Positions 33,895 through 42,515 of a stretch of 64,000 nucleotides of DNA are shown one piece after another; within the stretch, counting starts at the first letter, position 1; each line of letters opens with the position of its first letter. A model generated the notes under the pieces. It had not been told where the DNA came from. It made no database searches and saw only the letters and a program-made list of their open reading frames with translations. The DNA is from Aromatoleum petrolei (GTDB lineage: Bacteria > Pseudomonadota > Gammaproteobacteria > Burkholderiales > Rhodocyclaceae), in assembly GCF_017894385.1 (NCBI RefSeq), contig NZ_CP059560.1, positions 1,364,001 through 1,428,000 on the forward strand, read 5' to 3'. The position numbers and the translations under genes were made by a program.

Positions 33895-34674
33895 TTATTG
33901 GCGTTCTTCAGACTCACAGCAATTCCTCATCTTCCCAATGAGGTCAAGTCTCGTGGCCTCATCCAAGGGCGCGAGGCTGCCAAGGTAGATGAATTTGGCA
34001 TTTGCTATCCATTCGGACCCATAAGCTCCATCAGGGGCGCGGTTGTACCAGTAATATATCGTTAGCCACGAGACATGCTCGTTCCAGGTAAACGACTCAT
34101 CAGGCGAGGGCGCGCTACGCGAAGCCCATGTAAGCAAGTCACCCTTACCGATAAAGCCACAACGATATTTTTCGGGCAGGATAAGAATGTCTTCATTGAC
34201 AGCAAAGCTCAAACGAAGGCGAGTCCGAAATTTAGCCTGACTAAGGAGTTCGACCATATCCTCGGGTACGGCGGTTTCGGCATCAATTAATCGACACCCA
34301 AATGACTTGACGAAGTACTTGTACAGGTTGCGCTGAGAGTCCTCCCAGCCGTCCCCATATACCTCTTCGAAATCTATAAACCCGCGACGGAGCACCAAGC
34401 CCTCGTTACCCATCGCCCACTCGATAAATTGATCGTAGGCGCGATCAAAAGGCTGGGTGTACGTGGAGTTGCAGTGTTGGCACAAACTCGGCGCGTACTT
34501 TACAAATTTTGAGCCGGGACCCTGTATTTTGGTTTGCTTTCCCGATCGAAAGTGTATTAGAGCTGACGAACCAACGTAGGGGCCTCGGCCGTGAGCGCGG
34601 ACGAGGTCACTCTTCTTGAGACGATGCTCCGCGCTATCCGCACTCGCGCCGCATATCCAACAAATAGTTGCCAT
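33895..34674 (-). CDS. Cassette-borne HNH-like zinc protein
   Basis: 259 residues. CWIC at 5-8, EHRLKKSDLVR at 16-26 and CQHCNS at 65-70 make the Cys-His-Cys pattern of HNH-endonuclease-like zinc folds (CxxC ... EH ... CxxCN). The C-terminal two thirds is unrecognised, rich in aromatic residues. A/T-rich codon use. One gene per cassette between attC F and attC E. Nuclease activity is inferred from the motif only. Confidence 0.72.
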   Translation of the reverse strand: MATICWICGASADSAEHRLKKSDLVRAHGRGPYVGSSALIHFRSGKQTKIQGPGSKFVKYAPSLCQHCNSTYTQPFDRAYDQFIEWAMGNEGLVLRRGFIDFEEVYGDGWEDSQRNLYKYFVKSFGCRLIDAETAVPEDMVELLSQAKFRTRLRLSFAVNEDILILPEKYRCGFIGKGDLLTWASRSAPSPDESFTWNEHVSWLTIYYWYNRAPDGAYGSEWIANAKFIYLGSLAPLDEATRLDLIGKMRNCCESEERQ

Positions 34675-34693
34675 TGGTCGTTCCAGTTAGCGC

Positions 34694-34783
34694 GCCCAAC
34701 GGTGAAAGTAACCGGACGCCGCGCGGGGCGGGTAGCCCAAGCGACGACGGTTGCCAGCGGTCCGGTTGACTGGATTGTTGGGC
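34694..34783 (-). repeat. attC recombination site F
   Basis: 90 bases, ends GCCCAAC (34694-34700) and GTTGGGC (34777-34783), perfect complements. Minus-strand arms CAACCGGAC and GTCCGGTTA pair. Lies 41 bases past the stop of the 95-residue gene. Confidence 0.88.
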
Positions 34784-34824
34784 GTCATTGCGCTTGATGC
34801 CTCACTTGCGTGACCAGACTGAGC

Positions 34825-35112
34825 CTACCCGGACTTCTTTGACTCAAGCAGCGCCGAAACTGCAACCTGCGTACATTCAGCAAGGGTCTCAGCAAAGTCG
34901 GGGTGCTTTGCGGCGAGCTCTTTGAGTAGAGCGCTCAAGTCTTCGAGACCTACGCTCACCTGGATTTGCGTATCGCCACCGCCTTTTGATGGAAGCGTGA
35001 AGCTGAAGCGAAGGCCCTCGGGGCCGGTATAGCCGTCAACGTTCTGGGTAGTACCGTACCAGTACGAAGACGTTACGCCACCGCGTTTGACTGCCGAATG
35101 TTTTAGCTGCAT
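34825..35112 (-). CDS. Cassette-borne small protein, unknown function
   Basis: 95 residues from MQLKHSAVKRGG; AGGAG lies seven bases ahead. Predicted beta-rich first half (GLRFSFTLPSKGGGDTQIQVSVG) and a helical tail (LSALLKELAAKHPDFAETL). No family recognised. Occupies the cassette between attC G and attC F, directly after the RHIM-like gene's cassette. Confidence 0.65.
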   Translation of the reverse strand: MQLKHSAVKRGGVTSSYWYGTTQNVDGYTGPEGLRFSFTLPSKGGGDTQIQVSVGLEDLSALLKELAAKHPDFAETLAECTQVAVSALLESKKSG

Positions 35113-35141
35113 CTGAGTCTCCTCATCGGTTTTCGTGTGAC

Positions 35142-35255
35142 GCCCAACGTCGGAGTTGACCGGCACGCACCGGCAAGGCGCCGCGAGACGTATGCTCCCG
35201 CGCACGGCTTGCGGCGCCTTGCCGGTGCGTGTCCGCATCGAACGACCTGTTAGGC
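35142..35255 (-). repeat. attC recombination site G
   Basis: 114 bases, ends GCCCAAC (35142-35148) and GTTAGGC (35249-35255). A long stem CGCACCGGCAAGGCGCCGC pairs with its complement across the centre. The stop codon of the RHIM-like gene (35250-35252) lies inside the core site, a common trait of cassettes. Confidence 0.9.
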
Positions 35256-35759
35256 ACCGAGTGCCCCGATGAGCGCAGACACACCGGCGCCCACGACAGC
35301 CGCGACGGTATTGTTTTCCAGGACTTCACGGAGAAGAGTTTTAGCTTTCGGGTCGCCACTTTCTGCAACCTGGCGAACGACTTCGGCCAAAGAAATGTGG
35401 AAGGCCATTGAGTTTTGATTTCCCACTTGGACTTGCTGGCCCGAGACAGTCCCGATTTGAATCGTTGGCGCTGCGGGCGACTGGTGGCGAGCCGCTGTGA
35501 GATTCTCAACATGCAGCGTCAGCATGTGAGGATGCTTGGTTCCAACTCCGAGTGAACCTCCCTCCAAATAGTTCACATCAATGACCTTGAGGTGAATTGA
35601 ACTTGGGCCGGTGCGTTGCACGATCGTGTCGCCAATGTCCACAGTCGGCGGCGTCGTGTACGGCACTAGGACTTCGGATTTCTTCCGATCTCGCTGCCCC
35701 TTGTAAGAGACGCCTCCAATCTCGAAGGTGTCGGGATATGCCATCGCGTCGAAGTCCAT
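35250..35759 (-). CDS. Cassette-borne protein with RHIM-like amyloid motif
   Basis: 169 residues, ATG 35759 with AAGGAGG just ahead. Residues 100-103 read IQIG and 110-118 read VQVGNQNSM, matching the (V/I)-Q-(V/I)-G-x-x-N-x-M core of the RIP homotypic interaction motif that builds functional amyloids in animal necroptosis and in some bacterial NLR-linked pathways. A helix with SLAEVVRQVAESGDPKAKTLLREVLE follows and a glycine-rich hydrophobic tail (AAVVGAGVSALIGALGA) ends the chain. The N-terminal part is beta-rich and unrecognised. Role inferred as signalling or defence; not proven. Confidence 0.75.
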   Translation of the reverse strand: MDFDAMAYPDTFEIGGVSYKGQRDRKKSEVLVPYTTPPTVDIGDTIVQRTGPSSIHLKVIDVNYLEGGSLGVGTKHPHMLTLHVENLTAARHQSPAAPTIQIGTVSGQQVQVGNQNSMAFHISLAEVVRQVAESGDPKAKTLLREVLENNTVAAVVGAGVSALIGALGA

Positions 35760-35797
35760 CACTCCTCCTTGAAATGTCGCGACCGGTTTGACTCGAT

Positions 35798-35869
35798 GCC
35801 TAACGTGGGCCTTCAGCGGACGAGAAAATGCGCAGCATTTTGACAGTCCGCTGTAAGCAGTGGTTGGGC
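35798..35869 (-). repeat. attC recombination site H
   Basis: 72 bases, ends GCCTAAC (35798-35804) and GTTGGGC (35863-35869). Minus-strand arms CAGCGGAC and GTCCGCTG pair, with an AAAATGC/GCATTTT inner stem. Lies 13 bases past the stop of the first cassette gene. Confidence 0.88.
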
Positions 35870-35882
35870 TTGCATGTGTTCT

Positions 35883-36599
35883 TCAAATGTTCTGGCATCG
35901 CGAACGATATATGGAGCACGCTAAATCTCCCGCCATAACAAGGGCGGTCCATGCTAGCGAATCATTCGTGCAATGGGCGTACACGCCATATTCATCGGCA
36001 TGTAGCACTTTGCTTGTGGTAAAGAAGATAAGCTGCAAGTCAGGCGGAGCGGTCCGCCTTATCTGCTCGTTGGTGACTTCGCCAACCCCTCCGTGTTTCT
36101 TCTTAAAACGCTTTGGCGGAATTGCTTGTAACAGGTCAAGAGTTAGTTGGTTGTCAGAGCTCGCCCTGAACGACTCGTGGAGCGGCCATTCTCCAATTAG
36201 CGCCTTCATTCGACCGAGAACGTCCAATAGATCGTTCATCGCGACGTCCCGAAATAAGCTCATGTTTGAAGAATAGGTCTCTTCCCACGAATCCCACACT
36301 GCGATCACCTCGGCAAGGCGTCGAATATCTAAGGCAAGCATCAACATGGCGGCCTGCCGGTCGGCGCCCGAAGTTATAATAAACTCTTGGTTTCGCCAGT
36401 CCGACTGACTAATAACGCCTTGAATTCTATTGTGATGATATTCCGCGACAGTCTTCCAACATCTATTCGTCACACGCGTCCTCCGCGTTCGCTGCCCAAC
36501 AGTTGTAGTAGATGGAATCCATCGATATTGAGCTAGACGGAATCGGCCTATTGTGGCGTGAAAAGCTCTATCAGCGCCCTGCGGGCCGCCTTCGGGCAT
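35883..36599 (-). CDS. First cassette gene, unknown function
   Basis: About 238 residues from MPEGGPQGADRAFH. This start, ten bases past the boundary core site, is preferred to the in-frame codon at 36689, which would place coding sequence across the promoter. Mainly helical, with ADRQAAMLMLALDIRRLAEV and LLDVLGRMKALIGEW stretches and no recognised motif. A/T-rich relative to the core. Closest to the promoter, so expected to be the best-expressed cassette. Confidence 0.65.
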   Translation of the reverse strand: MPEGGPQGADRAFHATIGRFRLAQYRWIPSTTTVGQRTRRTRVTNRCWKTVAEYHHNRIQGVISQSDWRNQEFIITSGADRQAAMLMLALDIRRLAEVIAVWDSWEETYSSNMSLFRDVAMNDLLDVLGRMKALIGEWPLHESFRASSDNQLTLDLLQAIPPKRFKKKHGGVGEVTNEQIRRTAPPDLQLIFFTTSKVLHADEYGVYAHCTNDSLAWTALVMAGDLACSIYRSRCQNI

Positions 36600-36608
36600 T
36601 TCGGATTC

Positions 36609-36641
36609 ACTCAACTTAGCCGAGCGGTATACCCCTGTCAA
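36609..36641 (-). promoter_or_regulatory. Pc-like cassette promoter and array-head core site
   Basis: On the minus strand TTGACA (36636-36641) is followed after exactly 17 bases by TAAGTT (36613-36618), close to the class-1 integron Pc pattern (TTGACA or TGGACA, 17 bases, TAAACT or TAAGCT). The -10 overlaps GTTGAGT (36609-36615), which fits the GTTRRRY core. Transcription would start about ten bases before the first cassette start codon. No partner R'' site is found upstream, so this end behaves like an attI-type border. Confidence 0.6.
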
Positions 36642-36689
36642 ATGCGCGACGTGCCGCATGGAGTCTTGCACAAGCCATTGATTTCTCAT

Positions 36690-36958
36690 GGAAGACCGTC
36701 TGCGACACGAACTCCGGGCAGGCGATGCAGTGCGTCTGTCGCTGGGCGCGACAGGGCGAGCGCCGATGCTCGATCAGTGCTGCGCAGCGCGGGGCGTGCG
36801 CGAAGGTTTCGACGGTAGTCGCGGATGGGACGGCGCAGGAGGCGCGGAGGAGTCGTCGAGGAACTCGACGTCGGGCAGAAGCGGCGTGCATGCCATGGGA
36901 TCGGCGCGCGCCAAAGCGGATGGGGCGACACCCTACCGTGCCCCCCCATGATCGGAGA
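36690..36958. other. Gene-free stretch between cassette array and leuA
   Basis: About 270 bases with no credible gene on either strand; short open frames here are Arg/Ala-rich and unlike known proteins. An integron integrase would be expected near this border but is not detectable. It may be its decayed remains or unrelated sequence. Confidence 0.5.
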
Positions 36959-36984
36959 GGCGCAGACGCACACGCGTCTGCGCC
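36959..36984 (-). terminator. Strong hairpin after leuA
   Basis: Perfect 11-bp stem GGCGCAGACGC / GCGTCTGCGCC with a 4-base loop lies 11 bases past the leuA stop on the minus strand. There is no clear T-run, so termination may be Rho-assisted, but its position fits the end of leuA. Confidence 0.6.
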
Positions 36985-36995
36985 CTGCCGCGCTG

Positions 36996-38693
36996 TCAGG
37001 CGGCGTGTGGCCTATCGGTCGCGAGCGCGGCGCCGCCGGCGCGGTTCAGCGCGCTGACCATCGCCTTTATCGATGCGGTGACGATGTTCTCGTCGATGCC
37101 AACGCCGAAGCAGTCGCCGGCCGCCCCCGGCCTCGCGACTTCGATCAACGCATAGGCGCGGGCGTCGCCGCATTGGGCGCTGCTGCCGAAGGAGCGTTCC
37201 TCGTAGCTGCGTACCTGCAGGTCGATGCCGATGCCGTGCAAGGCGCGCACGGCGGCGTCGATGGGGCCGTTGCCTTCGGCGACGAGGGTCTGCGGCTGGC
37301 CGTTCACTTCGAGCGTGAGGCGGATGCCTTGCGCGGTGTCGTGCTCGAAGAGGTGGTGCTCGACGTAGCGCACGGACCGGTCGTCTGCGAGGTAGGTCTC
37401 GGAGAACAGGCGCCAGATGTCGGCGGCCACGACTTCGCCTTTGTGGGTGTCGGCGTGCTTCTGCACGACCGCGGCGAATTCGACCTGCAGGCGCCGCGGC
37501 AGGACCATGCCGTATTCGGTTTCGAGCAGGTAGGCGATGCCGCCTTTGCCGGACTGGCTGTTGACCCGGATCACGGAGTCGTAGCTGCGGCCGACGTCGG
37601 CCGGGTCGATGGGGAGGTAGGGCACGTTCCACTGCTGATCGGCCTTGTGGGCGGCGAAGCCCTTCTTGATGGCGTCCTGGTGGGAGCCGGAGAAGGCAGT
37701 GAAGACGAGGTCCCCGACGTAAGGGTGGCGCGGGGAGATGGGGAGCTGGGTACAGTGCTCGACTGTTCTGGCGACGGCGTTGATGTCCGAGAAGTCGAGC
37801 CCCGGATTGACGCCTTGGGTGTAGAGGTTGAGCGCGAGGGTGACGATGTCGACGTTGCCGGTGCGCTCGCCGTTGCCGAAGAGGCAGCCTTCGACGCGGT
37901 CGGCGCCGGCCATGAGGCCGAGCTCGGCGGCGGCGACGGCGGTGCCGCGGTCGTTGTGCGGATGCACGCTGATGAGGACGCTGTCGCGGCGCGCGACGTT
38001 GCGGTGCATCCACTCGATCTGGTCGGCGTGGATGTTGGGCGTGGCGACTTCGACCGTCGCGGGGAGGTTGAGGATGACCTTGTTGTCGGGGGTCGCGCCC
38101 CAGGCTTCGGTGACGGCGTTGCAGACTTCGAGCGCGAATTCGAGTTCGGTGGCGGTGAAGGTCTCGGGGCTGTACTGGAGCCGGATGTCGGTCTCGGGCT
38201 GCTGGGCCGCGAGTTCCTTGATGAGCTTCACGGTCGATACGGCGAGCTCGATGATCTGCGGCTTGCTCATGCCGAAGACCGTCTCGCGGAAGGTTTCGGA
38301 GGTGGCGTTGTAGACGTGCACGATCACGCGCTTGGCGCCGCGGATCGATTCCATGGTGCGGCGGATGAGTTCCTCGCGCGCCTGGGTGAGGACTTCGATG
38401 GTGACGTCGTCGGGGATGTGGCCGCCGTCGATCAGTTCGCGCACGAAGTCGAACTCGATCTGCGAGGCGGACGGGAAGGCGACTTCGATTTCCTTGAAGC
38501 CGATGTCGCACAGCGTGTGGAAGAGCTGCAACTTCTTCGCCGCGTCCATCGGTTCGAAGATCGACTGGTTGCCGTCGCGCAGGTCCGTGCTCATCCAGAT
38601 CGGATGCTTGTCGATGACGCGGCCGGGCCACTGGCGGTCCGGGAGGTTTACCGGCGGGAAGGGACGGTACTTGCGGGACGGGTCGGTCAACAT
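36996..38693 (-). CDS. leuA: 2-isopropylmalate synthase
   Basis: Condenses acetyl-CoA with 2-oxoisovalerate, the first committed step of leucine synthesis. About 565 residues from [12 protein letters not shown]: the DRQWP and [11 protein letters not shown] metal-site motif (DRDGxQ type), [16 protein letters not shown] with the metal His pair, [14 protein letters not shown], and a C-terminal leucine-sensing LeuA_dimer domain ([21 protein letters not shown], read in parts). Length and motifs fit the long LeuA type. In-frame starts at 38735 and 38810 are less likely. It is divergent from an Lrp-type regulator, its probable controller. Confidence 0.93.
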   Translation of the reverse strand: MLTDPSRKYRPFPPVNLPDRQWPGRVIDKHPIWMSTDLRDGNQSIFEPMDAAKKLQLFHTLCDIGFKEIEVAFPSASQIEFDFVRELIDGGHIPDDVTIEVLTQAREELIRRTMESIRGAKRVIVHVYNATSETFRETVFGMSKPQIIELAVSTVKLIKELAAQQPETDIRLQYSPETFTATELEFALEVCNAVTEAWGATPDNKVILNLPATVEVATPNIHADQIEWMHRNVARRDSVLISVHPHNDRGTAVAAAELGLMAGADRVEGCLFGNGERTGNVDIVTLALNLYTQGVNPGLDFSDINAVARTVEHCTQLPISPRHPYVGDLVFTAFSGSHQDAIKKGFAAHKADQQWNVPYLPIDPADVGRSYDSVIRVNSQSGKGGIAYLLETEYGMVLPRRLQVEFAAVVQKHADTHKGEVVAADIWRLFSETYLADDRSVRYVEHHLFEHDTAQGIRLTLEVNGQPQTLVAEGNGPIDAAVRALHGIGIDLQVRSYEERSFGSSAQCGDARAYALIEVARPGAAGDCFGVGIDENIVTASIKAMVSALNRAGGAALATDRPHAA

Positions 38694-38784
38694 GATGGGG
38701 TCCGGGGCGCTGTTGTCGTTGTCGATGAGGAGCATGGTACGCAATTGCGCTTGGCAGAGGCTTGCGTTTTTGCAGTGCACTACG

Positions 38785-38806
38785 GCAATTTTTGGCAGAT
38801 TATTGC
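38785..38806. promoter_or_regulatory. Candidate Lrp-type operator
   Basis: GCAAT (38785-38789) and ATTGC (38802-38806) form an inverted pair around TTTTGGCAGATT in the divergent leuA/lrp gap. The right half, CAGATTATTGC, resembles the A/T-centred Lrp consensus. Position suits control of leuA and of the regulator itself. Confidence 0.45.
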
Positions 38807-38863
38807 GCACATGCTAGATTTGATGACATGCACACCGAACTCAAACACAAAACCGGCAATCCG

Positions 38864-39334
38864 ATGGAACTCGACCGCTACGACCGCGAAATCCTGCGCG
38901 TGCTGCAGCAGGACGGACGCATCAGCAACCAGGACCTGGCCGACCGCATCGGCCTGTCGCCCTCGCCCTGCCTGCGGCGCGTGCGGGCGCTGGAGGAGTC
39001 CGGCCTCATCTCCGGCTATCGCGCGCAGGTGAATGCGAAGGCGCTGGGCCTGACGCTGATGGCGCTGATCCAGATTTCGATGGACCGGCATACGCAGGAG
39101 CGTTTCACGGACTTCGAGGCGGCGGTGCTGGACATTCCGGAAGTGCTGGAATGCCTGCTGATCACCGGCCAGGCGGCGGACTACCAGCTGAAGGTGGTGG
39201 TGCGCGACATGGACGCCTACCAGGAACTGCTGCTCAACCGCATCACGCGCATTCCGGGCGTGACGGGGGTGCATTCGAGCTTCGTGCTGCGGCGGGTCGT
39301 CGACCGGCAGGCACTGCCGGTGGGCGGTGCGTAG
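38864..39334 (+). CDS. Lrp/AsnC-family transcriptional regulator
   Basis: About 156 residues from MELDRYDREIL: helix-turn-helix (ISNQDLADRIGLSPSPCLRRVRALEESGLI, read in parts) and a RAM ligand domain (VLECLLITGQAADYQLKVVVRDMDAYQ). Lrp proteins sense leucine or other amino acids; divergent placement from leuA supports leucine control. An alternative start is 38828; neither has a good ribosome site, so the message may be nearly leaderless. Confidence 0.9.
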   Translation: MELDRYDREILRVLQQDGRISNQDLADRIGLSPSPCLRRVRALEESGLISGYRAQVNAKALGLTLMALIQISMDRHTQERFTDFEAAVLDIPEVLECLLITGQAADYQLKVVVRDMDAYQELLLNRITRIPGVTGVHSSFVLRRVVDRQALPVGGA

Positions 39335-39431
39335 GGCGGTGTATAGGGCGGGCGCAGGACGAGGATCGGGGCCTGCGAACGGATGCGGGGTTCGGCGGAC
39401 TAATCCGGCAGGGACCATTTCGGGAGGCTGA

Positions 39432-40067
39432 ATGCTGCGAATCGCCATCGTCGATGACCACCAGATCGTGCGCGCGGGCTTCCGCGAGATGCTTGCGGAC
39501 GAGTTGGACCTGGAAATCGCCTTCGAGGCCGCCTCGGGCGAGGACGCGCTGGACGCGCTGCGCGAGACGGGCGCCGACGTCGTGCTGCTGGACCTGGCCC
39601 TGCCCGGCCAGAGCGGGGTCGATGTGCTGCGTGCGATCCGCCAGCGCTTCGAGGGGGTGCGCGTGCTGGTGCTATCGGGCTTTCCCGAGGACCGCTATGC
39701 GATGGCCTTGCTGCGCAGCGGCGCCGACGGCTACCTGTGCAAGGACTGCGAGCGCGAGGAGCTGATCCGCGCGATCCGCACGGTGGCGGACGGGCGGCGC
39801 TACGTGTCGGCGCGCACCGCGGAGCTGCTCGCGGAGGAGCTGGCGGGGGGCGGCACGGCGCCGCCGCACGAGTCGCTGTCGGACCGCGAGCTGCAGGTGT
39901 TCCTGCGCCTGGCGCGGGGCGAGTCGGTGACGGAGATCGCGGATTCGCTGGCGCTGAGCGTGAAGACCGTGAGCACTTACCGCTCGCGCGTGCTGGAGAA
40001 GCTGGAGGTGGCGAGCAATGCGGAACTGGCGGCCTATGCGATCCGGCAGGGGCTGCTGGTCGAGTGA
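39432..40067 (+). CDS. NarL/LuxR-family response regulator
   Basis: 211 residues: receiver domain with acidic pocket VDD (8-9), phospho-acceptor Asp54 in LLDLALPG and Lys in YLCKDC, then a LuxR helix-turn-helix (LSDRELQVFLRLARGESVTEIADSLALSVKTVSTYRSRVLEKL, read in parts). GGGAGG is six bases ahead. Partner of the CHASE3 kinase encoded convergently. Confidence 0.93.
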   Translation: MLRIAIVDDHQIVRAGFREMLADELDLEIAFEAASGEDALDALRETGADVVLLDLALPGQSGVDVLRAIRQRFEGVRVLVLSGFPEDRYAMALLRSGADGYLCKDCEREELIRAIRTVADGRRYVSARTAELLAEELAGGGTAPPHESLSDRELQVFLRLARGESVTEIADSLALSVKTVSTYRSRVLEKLEVASNAELAAYAIRQGLLVE

Positions 40068-40079
40068 GGGCGACGCACG

Positions 40080-40490
40080 ATGGCGCACACGACCTGCCCG
40101 CCGCTGAAGGTGCTGCTGATCGAGGATTCGCCGCTCCTCGGCAGCCTGCTCGGCGCGATGCTGGAGGAGCTGGAGGGCGTCGCGGTGGTGGCGGTCGCGG
40201 GCGACGAGGCGGAGGCGCTGCAGGCGCTGCAGGAGCGCCGGCCCGACCTGGCGATCGTCGACCTCAACCTGCGTGAAGGCAGCGGGCTCGGGGTGCTGCG
40301 TGCGCTGCGGGCGAAGCCGGAATGCTACGGCCAGCCGGCGACGGCGGTGTTCACCAACCACGCCCATGCGCACCTGCGCGAGCGCTGCCGTGCGCTGGGG
40401 GTGGATCGCTTCTTCGACAAGGCGCTGGAGATGGATGCCTTGCTCGACTACGTCGAATTCCTGCGCCGGGCGGCCACCGAGACTCACTGA
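40080..40490 (+). CDS. Stand-alone response-regulator receiver
   Basis: 136 residues, a single receiver domain with ED (15-16), phospho-acceptor Asp61 in IVDLNLREGSG and Lys near the C-terminus (FFDKALE). No output domain, so it acts as a phosphate sink, shuttle or protein-contact switch. Thirteen bases after the NarL-type regulator; its end overlaps the end of the convergent kinase gene by seven bases. Confidence 0.9.
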   Translation: MAHTTCPPLKVLLIEDSPLLGSLLGAMLEELEGVAVVAVAGDEAEALQALQERRPDLAIVDLNLREGSGLGVLRALRAKPECYGQPATAVFTNHAHAHLRERCRALGVDRFFDKALEMDALLDYVEFLRRAATETH

Positions 40491-41884
40491 GCCGTATCGG
40501 CGGCCGGTTCGGCCCGCGTGACGCGCTCACAGGGCAGGCGCGCGCGGATGCGCGTGCCTTCGCCGGGGCGGCTGTCGATGGCGAGCTCGCCGGCGAACAT
40601 CTGCACGCGGTGGCGCATTCCCGCCAGGCCGTGCCGCCCGCGCGCGGCGGCCGCGTCGAAGCCCGCGCCGTCGTCGCCGATGGCGAGCTGCACGCATTCG
40701 GGCGTGATCTGCAGTGACAGCTCGACGCGCTGCGCATGCGCATGGCGGCGCACGTTGGTGAGCGCTTCCTGCGCGATGCGGAAGAGCGCGAGCGAGGTTT
40801 GCGGCGGCAGGGGCAGGTCGGCGTCGGGCAGATCGAGCGCGACCTCGACGCCGGCGTTCTTGGCGAATTCCTCGCCCAGCGTGCGCAGCGCGGCGACCAG
40901 CCCCAGTTCCTGGAGCAGTGGCGGGCGCAGGTCGTCGATGATGCGGCGCTTGAGCGCGATGCCGCTGTCGAGGGTGCGCAGCAGGCGGTCGAAGCGTTCG
41001 CGGTGCGGCGCGAGCGCGGCGGGGTCGAGCTTGCGGGCGATCCACGCAACGTCCATGCGCACGGCGGTGAGCAGCGCGCCCAGCTCGTCGTGCAGCTCGC
41101 GCGCAAGGTGCGCCTTCTCGGTCTCGCGCGTGTTGGTGAGGTAGCTGGCGAGGTCGGACAGCTCGGCCGTGCGGGCGCGCACCTGCCCTTCCAGGCGGGC
41201 GTTTTCCTGCGCGAGCAGGCGGGCGATCTGTTCGCGCAGGCGCACCTGCGCGCGCAGCACGAGGAACAGGATCAGCAGCAGCGCGAGCGCGCCTCCGGCG
41301 AGCGTGGCGACGACCCAGCGCGTGCGGTCGACGTGGGCGATCGATTCGTCGAAGGACTGCTGGCCCCGCGCGCGCGCGCGACGCTTGATCTCGCCCAGCG
41401 TCTTGCGGATCTCGTCCATGTAGCGCCGGCCGTCCGCGGAGGCCGAACGATCGACGAGCTGGCCGCGCTCGACTTCGTCCGAGAGGATGCGCATGCGCAG
41501 CGTGATGAGCCCGGTGAGCTGCGACAGGATCTGCTCGTTCTCCGGCCCCTTGCCGAGGTCGAGGTGGATGTCGTCCAGCGTGTAGGTGACGGTCGCGAGA
41601 CTGTTGAGATACGGCTCGAGGTAGGCGCGATTGCGCGTGAGCAGGTAGCCGCGCACGCCGTTCTCGGCTTCGACGAGCTGGATCATCAGGCTGTCGACTC
41701 GCCCGGTGCGCTCGGCGTGCAGCTGCAGCTTCCCGAGCGCCTCCAGGCTGGTGCCGGCCTGCCAGAAGCTGGAGCCGAACAGCGACAGCACCAGCGCGCA
41801 GCCGAGCGCGAGCAGGCCGTGGCGGCCGAAGGCGGCGATGCGCTCGGCGCGCGCGTACTCGCGAAGCGGTGTGATCAGTTTCAT
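40484..41884 (-). CDS. CHASE3-domain sensor histidine kinase (NarX/DegS-like output)
   Basis: 466 residues: membrane helix near 22-42, periplasmic CHASE3 domain (about 45-185; AENGVRGYLLTRNRAYLEPY), second helix near 190-211, a coiled segment, then HisKA_3 with phospho-His265 in LARELHDELGALLTA and a HATPase core (IAQEALTNVRRHAHA, GDDGAGFD, GRHGLAGMRHRV). Cognate of the NarL-type regulator. GGAG precedes the start. The stimulus sensed by CHASE3 is unknown. Divergent from the EF-hand gene; the 201-base gap holds no gene and is a likely target promoter. Confidence 0.93.
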   Translation of the reverse strand: MKLITPLREYARAERIAAFGRHGLLALGCALVLSLFGSSFWQAGTSLEALGKLQLHAERTGRVDSLMIQLVEAENGVRGYLLTRNRAYLEPYLNSLATVTYTLDDIHLDLGKGPENEQILSQLTGLITLRMRILSDEVERGQLVDRSASADGRRYMDEIRKTLGEIKRRARARGQQSFDESIAHVDRTRWVVATLAGGALALLLILFLVLRAQVRLREQIARLLAQENARLEGQVRARTAELSDLASYLTNTRETEKAHLARELHDELGALLTAVRMDVAWIARKLDPAALAPHRERFDRLLRTLDSGIALKRRIIDDLRPPLLQELGLVAALRTLGEEFAKNAGVEVALDLPDADLPLPPQTSLALFRIAQEALTNVRRHAHAQRVELSLQITPECVQLAIGDDGAGFDAAAARGRHGLAGMRHRVQMFAGELAIDSRPGEGTRIRARLPCERVTRAEPAADTAQ

Positions 41885-42085
41885 GGCGAATCTCCATCGC
41901 GGGCCGCGTCTGCCCTGCGCCTTGCAGGAATCGTCCTACACGCGTTTCCGCTTCGTCCGACAGACCCCTGGATGCCCGATCCCTAACATGGGTCTTGCTC
42001 GCAGCGACCCCGCACATGGCACGCAGCAGCACCGAGGAGCGGGGTTGCCGACGAACGATAGACCGACAAACGCAGGAGAAGAGCG

Positions 42086-42496
42086 ATGAAAAACATTCTT
42101 ACCGTGCTCGCACTGGCTGTCACCGGGGCAATGTCCGTCGCCGCGACCGCGGCCGACCCGGCTCAACCGGCAACGCCTGCCCAACGCGCGACGCCGGCCC
42201 AGCCCGCAACGCAAACCCCGGCCCAGCCTGCCACCCCGGCACAACCAGCCACGCCGGCAGGCGCCGCGAAGAGCGCGCCGCAAGGCGTGTCGCCCGAAGC
42301 TGGCCGCACCGAGCTGCCGCCGATGTTCAAGGAACTCGATCAGGACAAGGACGGGCAAATCTCGAAGGACGAAGCCAAGCGCTCGGCTGAAACCAAGGCG
42401 AGCTTCGATTCGATGGACACCGACCGCAACGGAAAGATCTCCCTCATCGAATGGGGCGCAGCCGACAAGACCAAACAGAACTCGAAGAAGAACTGA
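42086..42496 (+). CDS. Periplasmic EF-hand protein
   Basis: 136 residues: signal peptide (MKNILTVLALAVTGAMSVAATAA), a Pro/Ala/Thr-rich low-complexity stretch built on AQPATPAQ units (about 25-58), then two calcium-binding loops DQDKDGQISKDE and DTDRNGKISLIE with all acidic ligands in place. Likely periplasmic calcium buffer or sensor. First of a plus-strand set of small envelope proteins. Confidence 0.88.
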   Translation: MKNILTVLALAVTGAMSVAATAADPAQPATPAQRATPAQPATQTPAQPATPAQPATPAGAAKSAPQGVSPEAGRTELPPMFKELDQDKDGQISKDEAKRSAETKASFDSMDTDRNGKISLIEWGAADKTKQNSKKN

Positions 42497-42515
42497 AGCG
42501 GCAATCAAGGACAAG

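Noticed and set aside
36690..36995. Integron integrase gene expected next to the array head
   Set aside because: No tyrosine-recombinase motif (R...HxxR...Y) can be found in any frame here.
36825..39032. Very long plus-strand open frame across leuA
   Set aside because: Asp/Glu/Gly/Val-rich shadow of leuA read on the opposite strand; leuA has all conserved motifs in the minus frame.
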